This document shows, one piece after another, positions 15,179 through 24,148 of a stretch of 43,781 nucleotides of DNA. The DNA comes from an uncultured Flavobacteriales bacterium. Its GTDB lineage: Bacteria; Bacteroidota; Bacteroidia; CAIKAF01. The notes under the pieces were generated by a model. It had not been told where the DNA came from. It made no database searches and was given only the letters and a program-made list of their open reading frames with translations. Location: contig CAILUT010000005.1 of NCBI GenBank assembly GCA_903837495.1, positions 1 to 43,781 on the forward strand, in the 5' to 3' direction. The position numbers were made by a program, and so were the translations under genes. Positions within the stretch are counted from its first letter, which is position 1. Each line of letters begins with the position of its first letter.

Positions 15179-16231
15179 TTATCGTATTAAGGTAAAGCTG
15201 CCCTTCATCAACGGAGTTTGTCCGTCTAGGTCAAGAATATAAAAATAGGTACCTGCAGGCAAGGCCTTTCCTTTGTAGGTTCCGTCCCAATACTGGGTGT
15301 TGTCCACGGCAGCGTAGATTTCTTGTCCGGTCCGGTTAAACACATAGGTTTTTACGTTCGGGTAAAGAACCAAGTTTTTAATGACCCAAAAATCATTCAC
15401 TCCATCGCCGTTGGGGGTAAATCCGGTGGCCACCGTTACGTTGCGTTCCACCTCTACAATAACGCTCGAGGTGTCTTTGCAGCCACTGGGGTCGGTGTAA
15501 TACACAAAATATTCGGTTGTGTACTCCGGCTCAGCATCGGTTACATTGCTGTCTGGGTGGGTCAAGGCCGTGGTTGGAAACCACTCGTAGGTCCCCCCGC
15601 TTGAACTTGCTGTCGCCTCCAACGTAACTTCATCTGTTAAATAGGTGAATTTATCGTCTCCGGCATCTACCACAGGAAGAATGTTCACCGTTACCACTAC
15701 GCTGTCGGTTGAAGTCAAACAACCTTGACTGTCTTCTGCATAAAAATAATAATTCACAGGGCTTCCAACCGCAATGACGGGGTTGTAATGGGTGGTGTCT
15801 GAAATTTTGCAATCCATTTGATTGCAAGACCAGGCATAGCGGTAGGGAGGGGTTCCTCCAAGCACAACCGACCTAAGTATAACGGGTTCCCACTGGCAAA
15901 CAGCGGTATCAAACCCAACGTCGGCCGACAATTTCGAGGGTTGGAGTACGGCGACTCCGTCTGAAATGGTGCAGCCCCCGGCATCCGTTACAGAAACATT
16001 ATAATAGCCCGCGGGCAAATTGGGAACAGTGGCAGCACCAGAAGGAGGCGTTGTTGACCACTGATAGGTAAAGGGGCCTGTGCCCCCATTCACCTGTACA
16101 GATGCCGATCCATCGGCATCTCCCCAGCAGGTTGTTGGTGTGGAATTCAAACTTAAGGTAAAGTTGCATTGACCCTTAAGTCCTAATCCCAACGATAAAA
16201 ACCCTGCTGCAACAAGTACGTGTCTTTTCAT
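15179..16231 (-). CDS. SprB-like repeat protein with gliding-motility C-terminal (CHU_C) domain
   Basis: This 350-aa secreted protein has a signal peptide (to about residue 20). An SprB repeat follows (TPTTCWGDADGSASVQVNGG, FTYQWS, LPAGYYNVSVTDAGGC), then a second PKD-like unit (GGTPPYRYAWSC) and a third (VDAGDDKFTY...TYEWFPTT). The C-terminus is the CHU_C/TIGR04131-type sorting domain: VATGFTPNGDGVNDFWVIKNL, YVFNRTGQEIY, WDGTYKGKALPAGTYFYILDL. This sends it out through type IX secretion. It is tiny compared with SprB itself. It heads the cluster with its PorP/SprF partner and an OmpA anchor. Confidence 0.93.
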   Translation of the reverse strand: MKRHVLVAAGFLSLGLGLKGQCNFTLSLNSTPTTCWGDADGSASVQVNGGTGPFTYQWSTTPPSGAATVPNLPAGYYNVSVTDAGGCTISDGVAVLQPSKLSADVGFDTAVCQWEPVILRSVVLGGTPPYRYAWSCNQMDCKISDTTHYNPVIAVGSPVNYYFYAEDSQGCLTSTDSVVVTVNILPVVDAGDDKFTYLTDEVTLEATASSSGGTYEWFPTTALTHPDSNVTDAEPEYTTEYFVYYTDPSGCKDTSSVIVEVERNVTVATGFTPNGDGVNDFWVIKNLVLYPNVKTYVFNRTGQEIYAAVDNTQYWDGTYKGKALPAGTYFYILDLDGQTPLMKGSFTLIR

Positions 16232-16273
16232 TCGGTTGGTTCTATATTAAAACAGGTGAACAAAGTATTAAAT

Positions 16274-16852
16274 TTATTTAACTTTTACCAATCGGCGCAC
16301 TTCTTTTTCGCCTTTGTGGTTCAATTCAAGCAAATAAATGCCCTGTGGTAAACTTTCTACTTTGTCGCGGATGGCCAAAGTTTGTCCTGCATCGGCAAGC
16401 AGGGTGCGCTTAAACAAGATTCTGCCGCTCAAATCCATAAGCGTTAATCCATAATTCCCAGAAGTGGCAAAGGTCAAATTCAGCTCGCGGTTAAACGGAT
16501 TGGGGCCGGCTTCCACCAAATCTAAGGCCGAAGTTTTAACCGGCGTTATGCTGGCCGTATTCAAATCCATGTTGGCGCAATCGGTTGTTGAGCAACTCAC
16601 ATTGCTCACAGACAAACAAACGGTGTGTATGCCCGGAAAAAAATACTGATTGCCCGGATGGATGTTGTAACTTACATTTCCGTTGCCAAAGTCCCAATAG
16701 TAATCCAAATACGGATCCAAGGTGTCGGGCAAGAACTGTACGTAGTTGTTTTCCACGAACTTAACCGTGAATGCAGAAGTAAAGTCGCAAAATTGAGCAG
16801 ACCCTAAACCAGAGAGGGCACTGAAACCGAAGGCGAATAGTAGTTTTTTCAC
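16274..16852 (-). CDS. PKD-domain secreted protein with T9SS type A sorting domain
   Basis: I chose the GTG at 16852 (reading VKKLLFAFGFSALSGLGSAQ, a clear signal peptide) over the TTG at 16882. A PKD-like domain (YYWDFGNGNVSYNIHPGNQY, HTVCLSVSNVSCST) is followed by a typical type A sorting domain (AGPNPFNRELNLTF, LMDLSGRILFKR, LPQGIYLLELNHKGEKEVRRLVKV). At about 192 aa it consists of one PKD unit plus the export tag, so it is likely a small surface or secreted protein. It lies upstream of the CHU_C gene on the same strand with a 42-nt gap. Confidence 0.88.
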   Translation of the reverse strand: MKKLLFAFGFSALSGLGSAQFCDFTSAFTVKFVENNYVQFLPDTLDPYLDYYWDFGNGNVSYNIHPGNQYFFPGIHTVCLSVSNVSCSTTDCANMDLNTASITPVKTSALDLVEAGPNPFNRELNLTFATSGNYGLTLMDLSGRILFKRTLLADAGQTLAIRDKVESLPQGIYLLELNHKGEKEVRRLVKVK

Positions 16853-16922
16853 AGCGTAAACTTTATATGGTTCTAACCACAAGTGTACGAAAAAAATATG
16901 GATTAATTGAAAACTTTAAGCC

Positions 16923-17708
16923 TCAAAGAAACGACCGCATTTTAGAAAGCGGGGGGCGTAAGGTGTAAATTCCCGGACTCAAAGACGGATTCGGAATCAA
17001 AACACCCATGCGGTGCAAATCGATTTTTACCGGCCAGGATCCGCTTTGGCAAAGGGTTTTCCAAGCCTTGTACATCCCGGGCGACCAGCGTATGTCGTCG
17101 AGCACAAACACAGCTCGGGGGCCTAGGCTTTCTAATATCAATTGAACATATTTTTCTGTAGCCTCTCCCTGATGATGCCCGTCCAACCAAATCAAAATGG
17201 GGCCCTTTGCACAGTCTGTCGTCAAGCGGTCAAGCGCAGAGGCCAAAACCACATCAAACCGGGAATGAAGCAGTTGAATGTTCAAATCTGGAAATTGACC
17301 AAAGTTTTTTTCTGCCACCAAAGACACCGGCTTAGCTCCCTCGATGGTAACTACCTTCCTTTGATTGCCGGCCAAATACAAGGTGGTAATTCCCAAACTG
17401 CTTCCCAATTCCAAGGCGGCAGAACAATGCAGGTGCTCGGCCAATATGGAAAGAAAGCGGCAGGCATCGGCAGGCAACAAGGTTTGTTTTGCCTGCTCTG
17501 ACACCCTTCTTCGGCACGGCCGTCCGGAACCGGGGTCCTGGAATTCTAAAGCCTCTTGACTGCGCTCCAACTCTCCCCTTCGCTTTTCAAATTCGGCCCA
17601 GTCCGCCTGCTCTATATTGCTCCTGAAGGCCTTTTGATACAATTCATACAGCCAAGGCGGATGCAGCCACCGGTCGTTGCTCGATGCAAGCAACCAGCTC
17701 AACCCCAT
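16923..17708 (-). CDS. class I SAM-dependent methyltransferase
   Basis: The nucleotide-binding motifs are AALELGSSLGITTLYLA (motif I), VVTIEGAKP (acidic end of strand 2) and PILIWLDGHHQGEATEKY, with FVLDDIRWSPGMYKAW after it. This fits the O-methyltransferase-like class I fold. ATG 17708 (MGLSWLLASSNDRW) is preferred; a TTG at 17768 would extend it 20 residues and overlap the permease stop by 8 nt. It follows the LolC/E-like permease gene on the same strand and is probably co-transcribed. The substrate is not evident. Confidence 0.85.
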   Translation of the reverse strand: MGLSWLLASSNDRWLHPPWLYELYQKAFRSNIEQADWAEFEKRRGELERSQEALEFQDPGSGRPCRRRVSEQAKQTLLPADACRFLSILAEHLHCSAALELGSSLGITTLYLAGNQRKVVTIEGAKPVSLVAEKNFGQFPDLNIQLLHSRFDVVLASALDRLTTDCAKGPILIWLDGHHQGEATEKYVQLILESLGPRAVFVLDDIRWSPGMYKAWKTLCQSGSWPVKIDLHRMGVLIPNPSLSPGIYTLRPPLSKMRSFL

Positions 17709-17760
17709 TTTCAGTTTCCACCCGCTCAACACCCTATTTTCTGCTTTTGTAACCGATTCG

Positions 17761-18984
17761 TTATGCAAATTTCAAAGCCTTTATAATGGATATCCGTCCG
17801 GCATAGGCTGCCGGCAACAGCATCGCCATCATGCCCAACATAAAAACACCTGCATTTAACGCAATACCACCCCAAACGGGCAAATACACCGGCACGTGGC
17901 TCAAGTAATACTGTTCTGGGTCCAAGGGCAGGGGCTGCCATATATATTGAATCAAAATCAACAGTCCCCCTACGGCATTTCCCATCAACATGCCTTGAAC
18001 AAGAATGCGGCCCGATTGCAGCCAAAATATTCGAAGCAGCATCGCCTGGGGCATGCCCAAGGCCTTCAATATCCCCACGGATTGGGTGCGCTCCAAAATC
18101 AAAATCAGCAGGGTCGATACCATGGCCAACAAACTAACGGTCGTCATTAAAAACAAAATAATCCGGGCATTCTGATCCAGTGTCGGCAGCCATTGAAACA
18201 CGTCTGGATAGCGCTCATAAATGGTAGAGGGATAAATATCTGCTGGCAACCATTCTGTGCTCATCAATTCCAATCCCTGCTGCAGCCCCTCTAAATCCAT
18301 CAAAAACACCTCGTGCCCCGACACCTGATTGCTGTTCCAACCATACAACTCTTGAACCGATTCCAAGGGCATTAACACCAAGGCCTGATCCATTTCATTT
18401 AGTCCGGTTTTGAATATTCCTTTTAGGCGAAAGCTTCTTCTTAGCGGGGTTTTTCGGCCCGACTTTAAATAGTATATGGGAATGGTTTGGCCTACTTTTA
18501 ACTGAAGGCGATGGGCCAAAGAGGCCGAAACAAAGGCATCTTTTTTGTCTGCTTGTCCGCTTGGCCAGGCCCCCTCTACCAAGCTGTTTTTAAAAAAAGG
18601 GGTCTGTTTCTGAAAATCGATGCCTTTCAACAATACTCCCTCCAGTTCCGACTCCGATTTCACAATCGCGGGTTTGGTGGCAAAGGGCTGCATGTGTTCC
18701 ACTTCGGCCATGTTTTGAATTCCCTTTATCCATGGGGCATCTCGTGCAATGGGCTGGGTTTCATCGGAATTTTCACGGGAAAATGCGAGCAATTGAATGT
18801 GGGCCGAAAAGTGCTCCATTTTTTGGGTTATGGCCGTTTTAAAACCGATGACCACCGAAATGGAAATCAGCATAACCGCCACACTTAGGGCAACGGTGGC
18901 CTTGGCAATCCACATTACTGGAGTTGAAAACCGGCCCGCCTGGGGTTGGGCAAAACGCTGGGCGATCAATCGCGACAAATCCAT
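17761..18984 (-). CDS. LolC/LolE-like ABC transporter permease
   Basis: The 407-aa protein has the FtsX/MacB layout: one N-terminal membrane helix (about 24-50), a large periplasmic domain (about 55-265) and three C-terminal helices. The FtsX core is ILERTQSVGILKALGMPQAMLLRIFWLQSG. Family members release lipoproteins from the inner membrane or move other envelope substrates with a separate ATPase, which is not encoded nearby. Start ATG 18984 lies 35 nt from the divergent namZ start, so the two promoters overlap. Confidence 0.9.
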   Translation of the reverse strand: MDLSRLIAQRFAQPQAGRFSTPVMWIAKATVALSVAVMLISISVVIGFKTAITQKMEHFSAHIQLLAFSRENSDETQPIARDAPWIKGIQNMAEVEHMQPFATKPAIVKSESELEGVLLKGIDFQKQTPFFKNSLVEGAWPSGQADKKDAFVSASLAHRLQLKVGQTIPIYYLKSGRKTPLRRSFRLKGIFKTGLNEMDQALVLMPLESVQELYGWNSNQVSGHEVFLMDLEGLQQGLELMSTEWLPADIYPSTIYERYPDVFQWLPTLDQNARIILFLMTTVSLLAMVSTLLILILERTQSVGILKALGMPQAMLLRIFWLQSGRILVQGMLMGNAVGGLLILIQYIWQPLPLDPEQYYLSHVPVYLPVWGGIALNAGVFMLGMMAMLLPAAYAGRISIIKALKFA

Positions 18985-18993
18985 GGATTCACG

Positions 18994-19001
18994 TATCTTT
19001 G
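18994..19001 (+). promoter_or_regulatory. -7 promoter motif of namZ
   Basis: TATCTTTG matches TAnnTTTG, 18 nt before ATG 19020. Confidence 0.6.
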
Positions 19002-19019
19002 ACTCTAAAGGTACGCTTT

Positions 19020-20192
19020 ATGCTTTTCAACTCCCTTTTTTCTGTTGTGTTTGCCCTTGGAACCGCAATTTCTTGCTTATCTCAATCCATTCAAACCGGA
19101 GCCGAACAAACCGAAGCCTATTTTCCGAAACTAAAAAAAAACAAAAAGGTTGGGGTTGTCGCCAATCAAACTTCGGTCATTGGTTCTCGACACCTCGTTG
19201 ACAGTCTAACCGCAGCCGGAATAAACGTAGCCGTCGTATTTGGGCCTGAACATGGATTTCGTGGCAGTGCCGGGGCGGGAGAACACGTCAACAGTGAACA
19301 GGACAGCAAGACGGGGATTCCCATTGTTTCTTTGTACGGCAAAAACAAAAAACCAAGCCCGGAACAATTAAACGGAATCGACATTCTGATCTTTGATGTT
19401 CAAGATGTAGGGGTACGCTTTTACACCTACATATCTACCATGTCGCTGGCCATGGAGGCCGCCGCCGAAAAAGGCGTGGAATTTTTGGTTTTAGACCGCC
19501 CCAATCCAAATGGAAATTACGTCGATGGCCCTATTCTTGAACCTGCTTGCAGCTCGTTCGTAGGAATGCACCCCGTTCCTATTGTGCATGGAATGACCGT
19601 CGGCGAGTATGCCAAAATGGTGAACGAAGAAGGTTGGCTCGCCGGCAGCATTAAAGCAAAACTCTCGGTCGTGGCTTGCAAAAATTACTCCCACAGCGAT
19701 GCCTACGTTTTGCCCATTCCCCCTTCGCCCAATTTGCCCAACATGGAGTCTGTTTATTTATACCCCAGTTTGTGTCTGTTTGAAGGAACGGCAGTGAGTG
19801 TTGGACGTGGAACCAACAAACCGTTTCAGCGGGTTGGTTTTCCTGCATTGAAAGGGCAGGTTGAGTTTACCCCCGTTGGAGTAAGTGCCGCCCCAAACCC
19901 TCCCTACAAAAACGAACTTTGTGGGGGGTATGACTTAGATAAATTTGCCATTAGCTACATCAGGCACTACCGCGGCTTGTATTTGCTTTGGCTTGAAGAC
20001 CTATACCAACGCTACCCAAAACAAGATAAATTCTTCAATTCCTTTTTTGACAAATTAGCCGGAACCCCAAAACTGCGGGAAGACATTCGGGCGGGCAAAA
20101 ATACAGACGACATTCGAGCTTCTTGGAAGGCCGGCATCGTTGAATTTAAGAAAACACGCAAAAAACACCTGTTGTATCCAGACTTTGAATAG
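19020..20192 (+). CDS. namZ: exo-beta-N-acetylmuramidase NamZ-like (DUF1343)
   Basis: From ATG 19020 (MLFNSLFSVVFALGTAISCLS, signal peptide) the 390-aa protein carries the DUF1343 signatures: VGVVANQTSVI, VVFGPEHGFRG, LIFDVQDVGVRFYTYISTMS and FLVLDRPNPNG. Known NamZ enzymes release N-acetylmuramic acid from the non-reducing end of peptidoglycan fragments for recycling. The signal peptide places it in the periplasm. The longer frame to 18924 runs through the promoter and is excluded. The thioesterase gene follows after 71 nt. Confidence 0.92.
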   Translation: MLFNSLFSVVFALGTAISCLSQSIQTGAEQTEAYFPKLKKNKKVGVVANQTSVIGSRHLVDSLTAAGINVAVVFGPEHGFRGSAGAGEHVNSEQDSKTGIPIVSLYGKNKKPSPEQLNGIDILIFDVQDVGVRFYTYISTMSLAMEAAAEKGVEFLVLDRPNPNGNYVDGPILEPACSSFVGMHPVPIVHGMTVGEYAKMVNEEGWLAGSIKAKLSVVACKNYSHSDAYVLPIPPSPNLPNMESVYLYPSLCLFEGTAVSVGRGTNKPFQRVGFPALKGQVEFTPVGVSAAPNPPYKNELCGGYDLDKFAISYIRHYRGLYLLWLEDLYQRYPKQDKFFNSFFDKLAGTPKLREDIRAGKNTDDIRASWKAGIVEFKKTRKKHLLYPDFE

Positions 20193-20263
20193 GCCCATTT
20201 TGCTGAACGTGCCCCTCATTCTAATCCCTTTCCAATAAACCAACTTCCCTTTTCATCTATACC

Positions 20264-20806
20264 ATGCTTAAGCCCAAACATCCAAAACAAAGTGAAGCCA
20301 TCACCACCGAAATTGTGATGCCCGACCATACAAACACCTTGGGCAATTTGATGGGGGGCAAACTGCTCCATTGGATGGATGTTATCAGTGCGGTTTCTGC
20401 CCACAGGCACTCCGGACGGGTGGTCGTTACTGCCTCTGTCAACAATGTTAGTTTCGGCAACCCAATTGCCCTGGGCGATATTGTAACCCTTCAAGCAAAA
20501 GTGAGCCGGGCCTTCACCTCAAGCATGGAAGTGTTTATCGATGTTTGGGTAGAACGGCAAGATACCGGCAAGCGGATAAAATGCAACGAGGCCATTTACA
20601 CTTTTGTGGCGGTTGACCAACGTGGGAATCCCATTCAAGTCCCCGAAATATCGCCCGAATCGGAAGAGGAACTGCTTCGGTACGATGGGGCCTTGCGCCG
20701 AAAACAACTCAGCCTTATTTTGGCTGGAAAGATGAAGCCCGACGAAGCTACGGAGCTGAAAGCTCTGTTTTCTTCGCCGCAGTCGAATCCCGAATCAACC
20801 CTATAG
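20264..20806 (+). CDS. acyl-CoA thioesterase (hotdog fold, YciA/BACH type)
   Basis: The 180-aa protein shows the hotdog thioesterase core: VMPDHTNTLGNLMGGKLLHW with MD after it, VVVTASVNNVSFGNPIALGD and CNEAIYTFVAVD. The Asn/Gly-rich NLMGGKLLHWMD block corresponds to the catalytic helix of the family. It hydrolyses acyl-CoA to fatty acid and CoA. The C-terminal 40 residues are an acidic and basic helical extension. It is cytoplasmic. Confidence 0.92.
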   Translation: MLKPKHPKQSEAITTEIVMPDHTNTLGNLMGGKLLHWMDVISAVSAHRHSGRVVVTASVNNVSFGNPIALGDIVTLQAKVSRAFTSSMEVFIDVWVERQDTGKRIKCNEAIYTFVAVDQRGNPIQVPEISPESEEELLRYDGALRRKQLSLILAGKMKPDEATELKALFSSPQSNPESTL

Positions 20807-20872
20807 CCGAAGCCTTGGGGCCTTTAATGCCGAAAAATGCAGCTGTAAAACCGCGGTTGGGCATTCTTTAAG

Positions 20873-20938
20873 CCCTGTACAGCGGAGCATTCGCCTTTTT
20901 CCTTTTAAGGAAAAGGGGCATTGCGTGTAAAAACAGGG
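20873..20938. terminator. long imperfect palindrome between convergent genes
   Basis: Outer CCCTGT/ACAGGG (20873-20878 and 20933-20938) encloses an inner stem in which GCATTCGCCTTTTTCC pairs with GGAAAAGGGGCATTGC around TTTTAA. It lies at the 3' ends of the thioesterase and fbp genes and may terminate both. Confidence 0.5.
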
Positions 20939-21976
20939 TTATGGCTTCAGGGCCGAATCTGCTTCGGCCAGAATGCAATCCATGGCTTTTTGAACCAAAC
21001 GGGGAGAGCCAATAAACAGGGGAACCCGCTGATGCAATTCCCGGGGCTGATAATCCATGATGGGGCGGTGCCCGTCGCTGGCCATTCCTCCGGCCTGCTC
21101 TACAATAAAGGCCAAGGGGTTGCATTCGTACAGCAGGCGCAATTTACCTAAAGGGGCCTTGGTGGTTGTAGGATACAGGTAGATTCCACCTTTAATTAAG
21201 TTGCGGTGAAAGTCGGCCACCAAGCTGCCGATGTACCGCCCGCTCAGGGCGACTCCCCCGCCTTCTCCTTTGCACCATCCGATAAATTCTTGCACACCTT
21301 GGCCGCAATCGCGCAAGTTGCCTTCGTTGATGGAATAATAGGGGCCGGTATCGGGGATGCGGATGTTTTCATGGCTCAAGCAAAATTCTCCAATAGAAGG
21401 GTCAAGGGTAAATCCATTTACGCCTCGACCTGTTGTAAAGACCAACATGGTTGAACTGCCATATATAACATATCCCGCTGCAACCAGATCTCTGCCGGGC
21501 TGTAGAAAATCCTCAAGTTGGGCGCTGCGGTTGGATTCGGTGATTCGGTAAATGGAAAAAATGGTGCCTATCGACACATTCACATCGATGTTGCTTGAAC
21601 CATCTAAGGGGTCGATGGCTACCACATAGGGGTGGCCGACGTACAATTGATCGTCAAAAGAGATAAATTCATCTTGCTCTTCCGAGGCTACTCCACAAGC
21701 CACTCCGCCTTGCCGTAAGGCAGCAATGAATTGTTGGTCTGCGAAAACATCTAATTTTTTTTGGCGTTCGCCCTGCACATTATCGGTGCCCATTTCACCT
21801 AAAATATTCACCAATCCCGCCTTTCGAACCTCTCTGCTCACAATTTTTGCCGCAACTCCAATGTCGTTTAACAGGGTGGTTAAATCTCCTTTGGCGTAAG
21901 GAAAATCTTTTTGTCGGTCTAAGATAAATTCAGGAAGCGTAACAATATCGCGCTTAAAACGGCGGGAAGAAAACAT
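20939..21976 (-). CDS. fbp: class 1 fructose-1,6-bisphosphatase
   Basis: The 345-aa protein matches class 1 FBPase along its length: [28 protein letters not shown], the metal-binding [42 protein letters not shown] and [19 protein letters not shown]. It removes the 1-phosphate of fructose 1,6-bisphosphate in gluconeogenesis. Length and motifs are normal. The start ATG 21976 has a TACATTTG motif upstream. Confidence 0.97.
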   Translation of the reverse strand: MFSSRRFKRDIVTLPEFILDRQKDFPYAKGDLTTLLNDIGVAAKIVSREVRKAGLVNILGEMGTDNVQGERQKKLDVFADQQFIAALRQGGVACGVASEEQDEFISFDDQLYVGHPYVVAIDPLDGSSNIDVNVSIGTIFSIYRITESNRSAQLEDFLQPGRDLVAAGYVIYGSSTMLVFTTGRGVNGFTLDPSIGEFCLSHENIRIPDTGPYYSINEGNLRDCGQGVQEFIGWCKGEGGGVALSGRYIGSLVADFHRNLIKGGIYLYPTTTKAPLGKLRLLYECNPLAFIVEQAGGMASDGHRPIMDYQPRELHQRVPLFIGSPRLVQKAMDCILAEADSALKP

Positions 21977-22002
21977 AGCAACAGGGTTAAATGGGTGTTA
22001 AG

Positions 22003-22010
22003 CAAATGTA
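22003..22010 (-). promoter_or_regulatory. -7 promoter motif of fbp
   Basis: TACATTTG on minus matches TAnnTTTG, 26 nt before ATG 21976. Confidence 0.5.
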
Positions 22011-22087
22011 AGAAACCCGCTCGATTTGGAACCCATATTTGAACTTAGGGTAGAAATTTTTTGAATTTTTAGCGACTTTTCCTTCTG

Positions 22088-23146
22088 TCATTTCAAAGCC
22101 AAGCAGGTCCGCATCAAATCTGCTTTGCGTTGAACTTCAATCCATTCGGATTCCGGTTTGGATTGAAGGGTAATGCCGGCACCGGCAAACAAAATGGCGG
22201 TGTGCGGTTGAATTTCGGCGCAGCGCAGGTTGACATAAAAGCGGGTTTGTTCCGTTTGCTGAAGCCCCAAATACCCTGAATAATAGGCTCGGGGTTGGTT
22301 CTCAAGGGCCTGAATTCGTTCAAAAACCTGAAAGGCTGGGAAAGCACCTACTGCGGGGGTCGGATGAATTTGAGCGGCAAGTCGGGCCACCTCTTCTTTT
22401 GGGAATGAATCCTCGGCCTCAGCAAGCACGCGGGTGCGCAGGTGTTTCAAATCGCCCATTTCAATTTCTTCCGGTTCGGTTTGAATGCTGGGTTTCAAAC
22501 CAAAATCCAAAAAAGCCTGTTGCAGGTATTGGGTTACCATGGCTTGTTCGCTCCGTTCTTTTGAGGTCCAATCGGGGTTTGAGGCAAGGCGTGTGCCAGC
22601 CAACGACCAGCTTTCAAGCACAGAACCGCGTTGTTGGACCAACACTTCGGGCGAGGCCCCAATCCAGGTGCCGAAGATGGGGCAGCTTAAATACCAAACC
22701 AAGGCTTGGGGATACCGAGCGCGCAGGGTCAAAAAAGTTTCAATCGGATTAAAGGAGCTCAACGAAACGGGCTGACGGACAGATAAAACCACCTTGCCTT
22801 CTTTGCCATTCAAGTCGTTTTGGATGGAAAGAACGCCCTTTTCGAATTCGGTTTTGCTTGTTTGTTGGTAGCTAAACTGAGAATTCCAGCCCTGCAATAG
22901 GGGCAGAAAACCCTGGGCATTTTCTGGGTTCAATTCGATTGCATCTTGAATGGGGATAGAAAAGCCCGGCAATCCACCTCCGGTATGAAAGGGCTGCACA
23001 ACCCAACGCTGGGTAATTTCTGGACTTGAATCTAGGGTTGAGCTAAATGCAACAGAGGCCTCTCCTGGAAAACCGTAAAGCCCTGTACACCGATTGTGAA
23101 GAACAGGGTTTTGAAACCAGGGTATCCAAGGTAGGGATTCCTTCAT
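22088..23146 (-). CDS. menF: isochorismate synthase (MenF/EntC family)
   Basis: The C-terminal 230 residues form a chorismate-binding domain: GASPEVLVQQRG, SLAGTR, LKHLRTRV, IHPTPAVGAFP, PRAYYSGYLG, FYVNLRCAEI, FAGAGI and SEWIEVQRKA. The enzyme isomerises chorismate to isochorismate, the first step to menaquinone in Bacteroidota. At 352 aa it is a little shorter than E. coli MenF, mostly in the N-terminus. It follows the threonine dehydrogenase gene by 33 nt, so it may share its transcript. A salicylate or anthranilate type enzyme is less likely given the TPAVG block. Confidence 0.9.
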   Translation of the reverse strand: MKESLPWIPWFQNPVLHNRCTGLYGFPGEASVAFSSTLDSSPEITQRWVVQPFHTGGGLPGFSIPIQDAIELNPENAQGFLPLLQGWNSQFSYQQTSKTEFEKGVLSIQNDLNGKEGKVVLSVRQPVSLSSFNPIETFLTLRARYPQALVWYLSCPIFGTWIGASPEVLVQQRGSVLESWSLAGTRLASNPDWTSKERSEQAMVTQYLQQAFLDFGLKPSIQTEPEEIEMGDLKHLRTRVLAEAEDSFPKEEVARLAAQIHPTPAVGAFPAFQVFERIQALENQPRAYYSGYLGLQQTEQTRFYVNLRCAEIQPHTAILFAGAGITLQSKPESEWIEVQRKADLMRTCLALK

Positions 23147-23179
23147 TGTTGGGTGGTAGGGGAAAGGGTTTGGAGCCGA

Positions 23180-24106
23180 TTAAAGGTGAGCAAGCATATC
23201 GGAAACCGTAGCGGCCAAATCGTACTGAGGATTCCAGCCCCAATCGGTTCGGGCGGCAGCATCGTCCATGCTTTTTGGCCAGCTGTCGGCAATCTGTTGC
23301 CTAAAATCAGGTTCGTAGCTTATTTGAAAATGAGCGATGTGCTTTTGTATTGCCTTAGCCAGCTCCTCGGGTGTAAAACTTAAGGAACCCACGTTGTATG
23401 AACCGCGTTGTTTAACCTGTTCGGCGGGGGCATTCATAAGTTCCAAAGTGGCCCGGATGGCATCGGGCATGTACATCATAGGCAGGGCGGTATGGGCCGA
23501 CAGAAAAGAGGTGTACTTGCCTTCTGCCTTCGCTTTATGAAAAATATCTACAGCGTAATCGGTGGTGCCGCCGCCGGGGGGCGAGCTGTAGCTAATCAGA
23601 CCTGGATAGCGCAAAGACCGAACATCGACCCCATGCTTTAAGTGGTACCATTCGCACCAGCGTTCTCCGGCGAATTTTGAAATGCCATAAATGGTGCTGG
23701 GTTCCGTTACCGTTGCCTGTGGCGTATTTTCGCGGGGGGTGGTTGGACCAAACACCGCAATGCTGCTGGGCCAGTACAGTTTTTTGATGTGGCCCTCTTT
23801 GGCCAGTTCAAGGCAGGTAAAAAGCGTATCCATGTTTAAGTTCCAACCCTTTTGGGGAAACTTCTCGGCCGTAGCCGAAAGCATGGCAGCCAACAAATAA
23901 ATTTGAGTAATGCCTTGGGTTTTGACGGTTTGGTACACCGCTTGGGCATCCATGGCGTCAAGAACTGCGTGGGGACCCGACATGGGCTGAGAAAACCTAA
24001 GATCAGAGGCCACCACGGCATCGGGCCCAAATTGATTGCGTAGGGCCAAAAGCAACTCAGTGCCTATTTGACCATTGGAACCGATTATCAGAATACGCTC
24101 TGCCAT
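23180..24106 (-). CDS. tdh: L-threonine 3-dehydrogenase, SDR type
   Basis: This is an extended short-chain dehydrogenase of 308 aa. The NAD motif is GSNGQIG (residues 9-15), and the catalytic pair is YGISK (about 140-144) with the upstream PSSIAVFG serine. LRYPGLISYSSPPGGGTTDYAVDIF is characteristic of GalE-like threonine dehydrogenases known from flavobacteria. It oxidises threonine to 2-amino-3-ketobutyrate. No kbl gene is adjacent. A -7 motif sits 18 nt upstream of ATG. Confidence 0.9.
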   Translation of the reverse strand: MAERILIIGSNGQIGTELLLALRNQFGPDAVVASDLRFSQPMSGPHAVLDAMDAQAVYQTVKTQGITQIYLLAAMLSATAEKFPQKGWNLNMDTLFTCLELAKEGHIKKLYWPSSIAVFGPTTPRENTPQATVTEPSTIYGISKFAGERWCEWYHLKHGVDVRSLRYPGLISYSSPPGGGTTDYAVDIFHKAKAEGKYTSFLSAHTALPMMYMPDAIRATLELMNAPAEQVKQRGSYNVGSLSFTPEELAKAIQKHIAHFQISYEPDFRQQIADSWPKSMDDAAARTDWGWNPQYDLAATVSDMLAHL

Positions 24107-24124
24107 ACCAATTTATATTGTTGG

Positions 24125-24132
24125 CAAAGATA
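24125..24132 (-). promoter_or_regulatory. -7 promoter motif of tdh
   Basis: TATCTTTG on minus matches TAnnTTTG, 18 nt before ATG 24106. Confidence 0.6.
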
Positions 24133-24148
24133 GAAAATAGCCTTGGGT

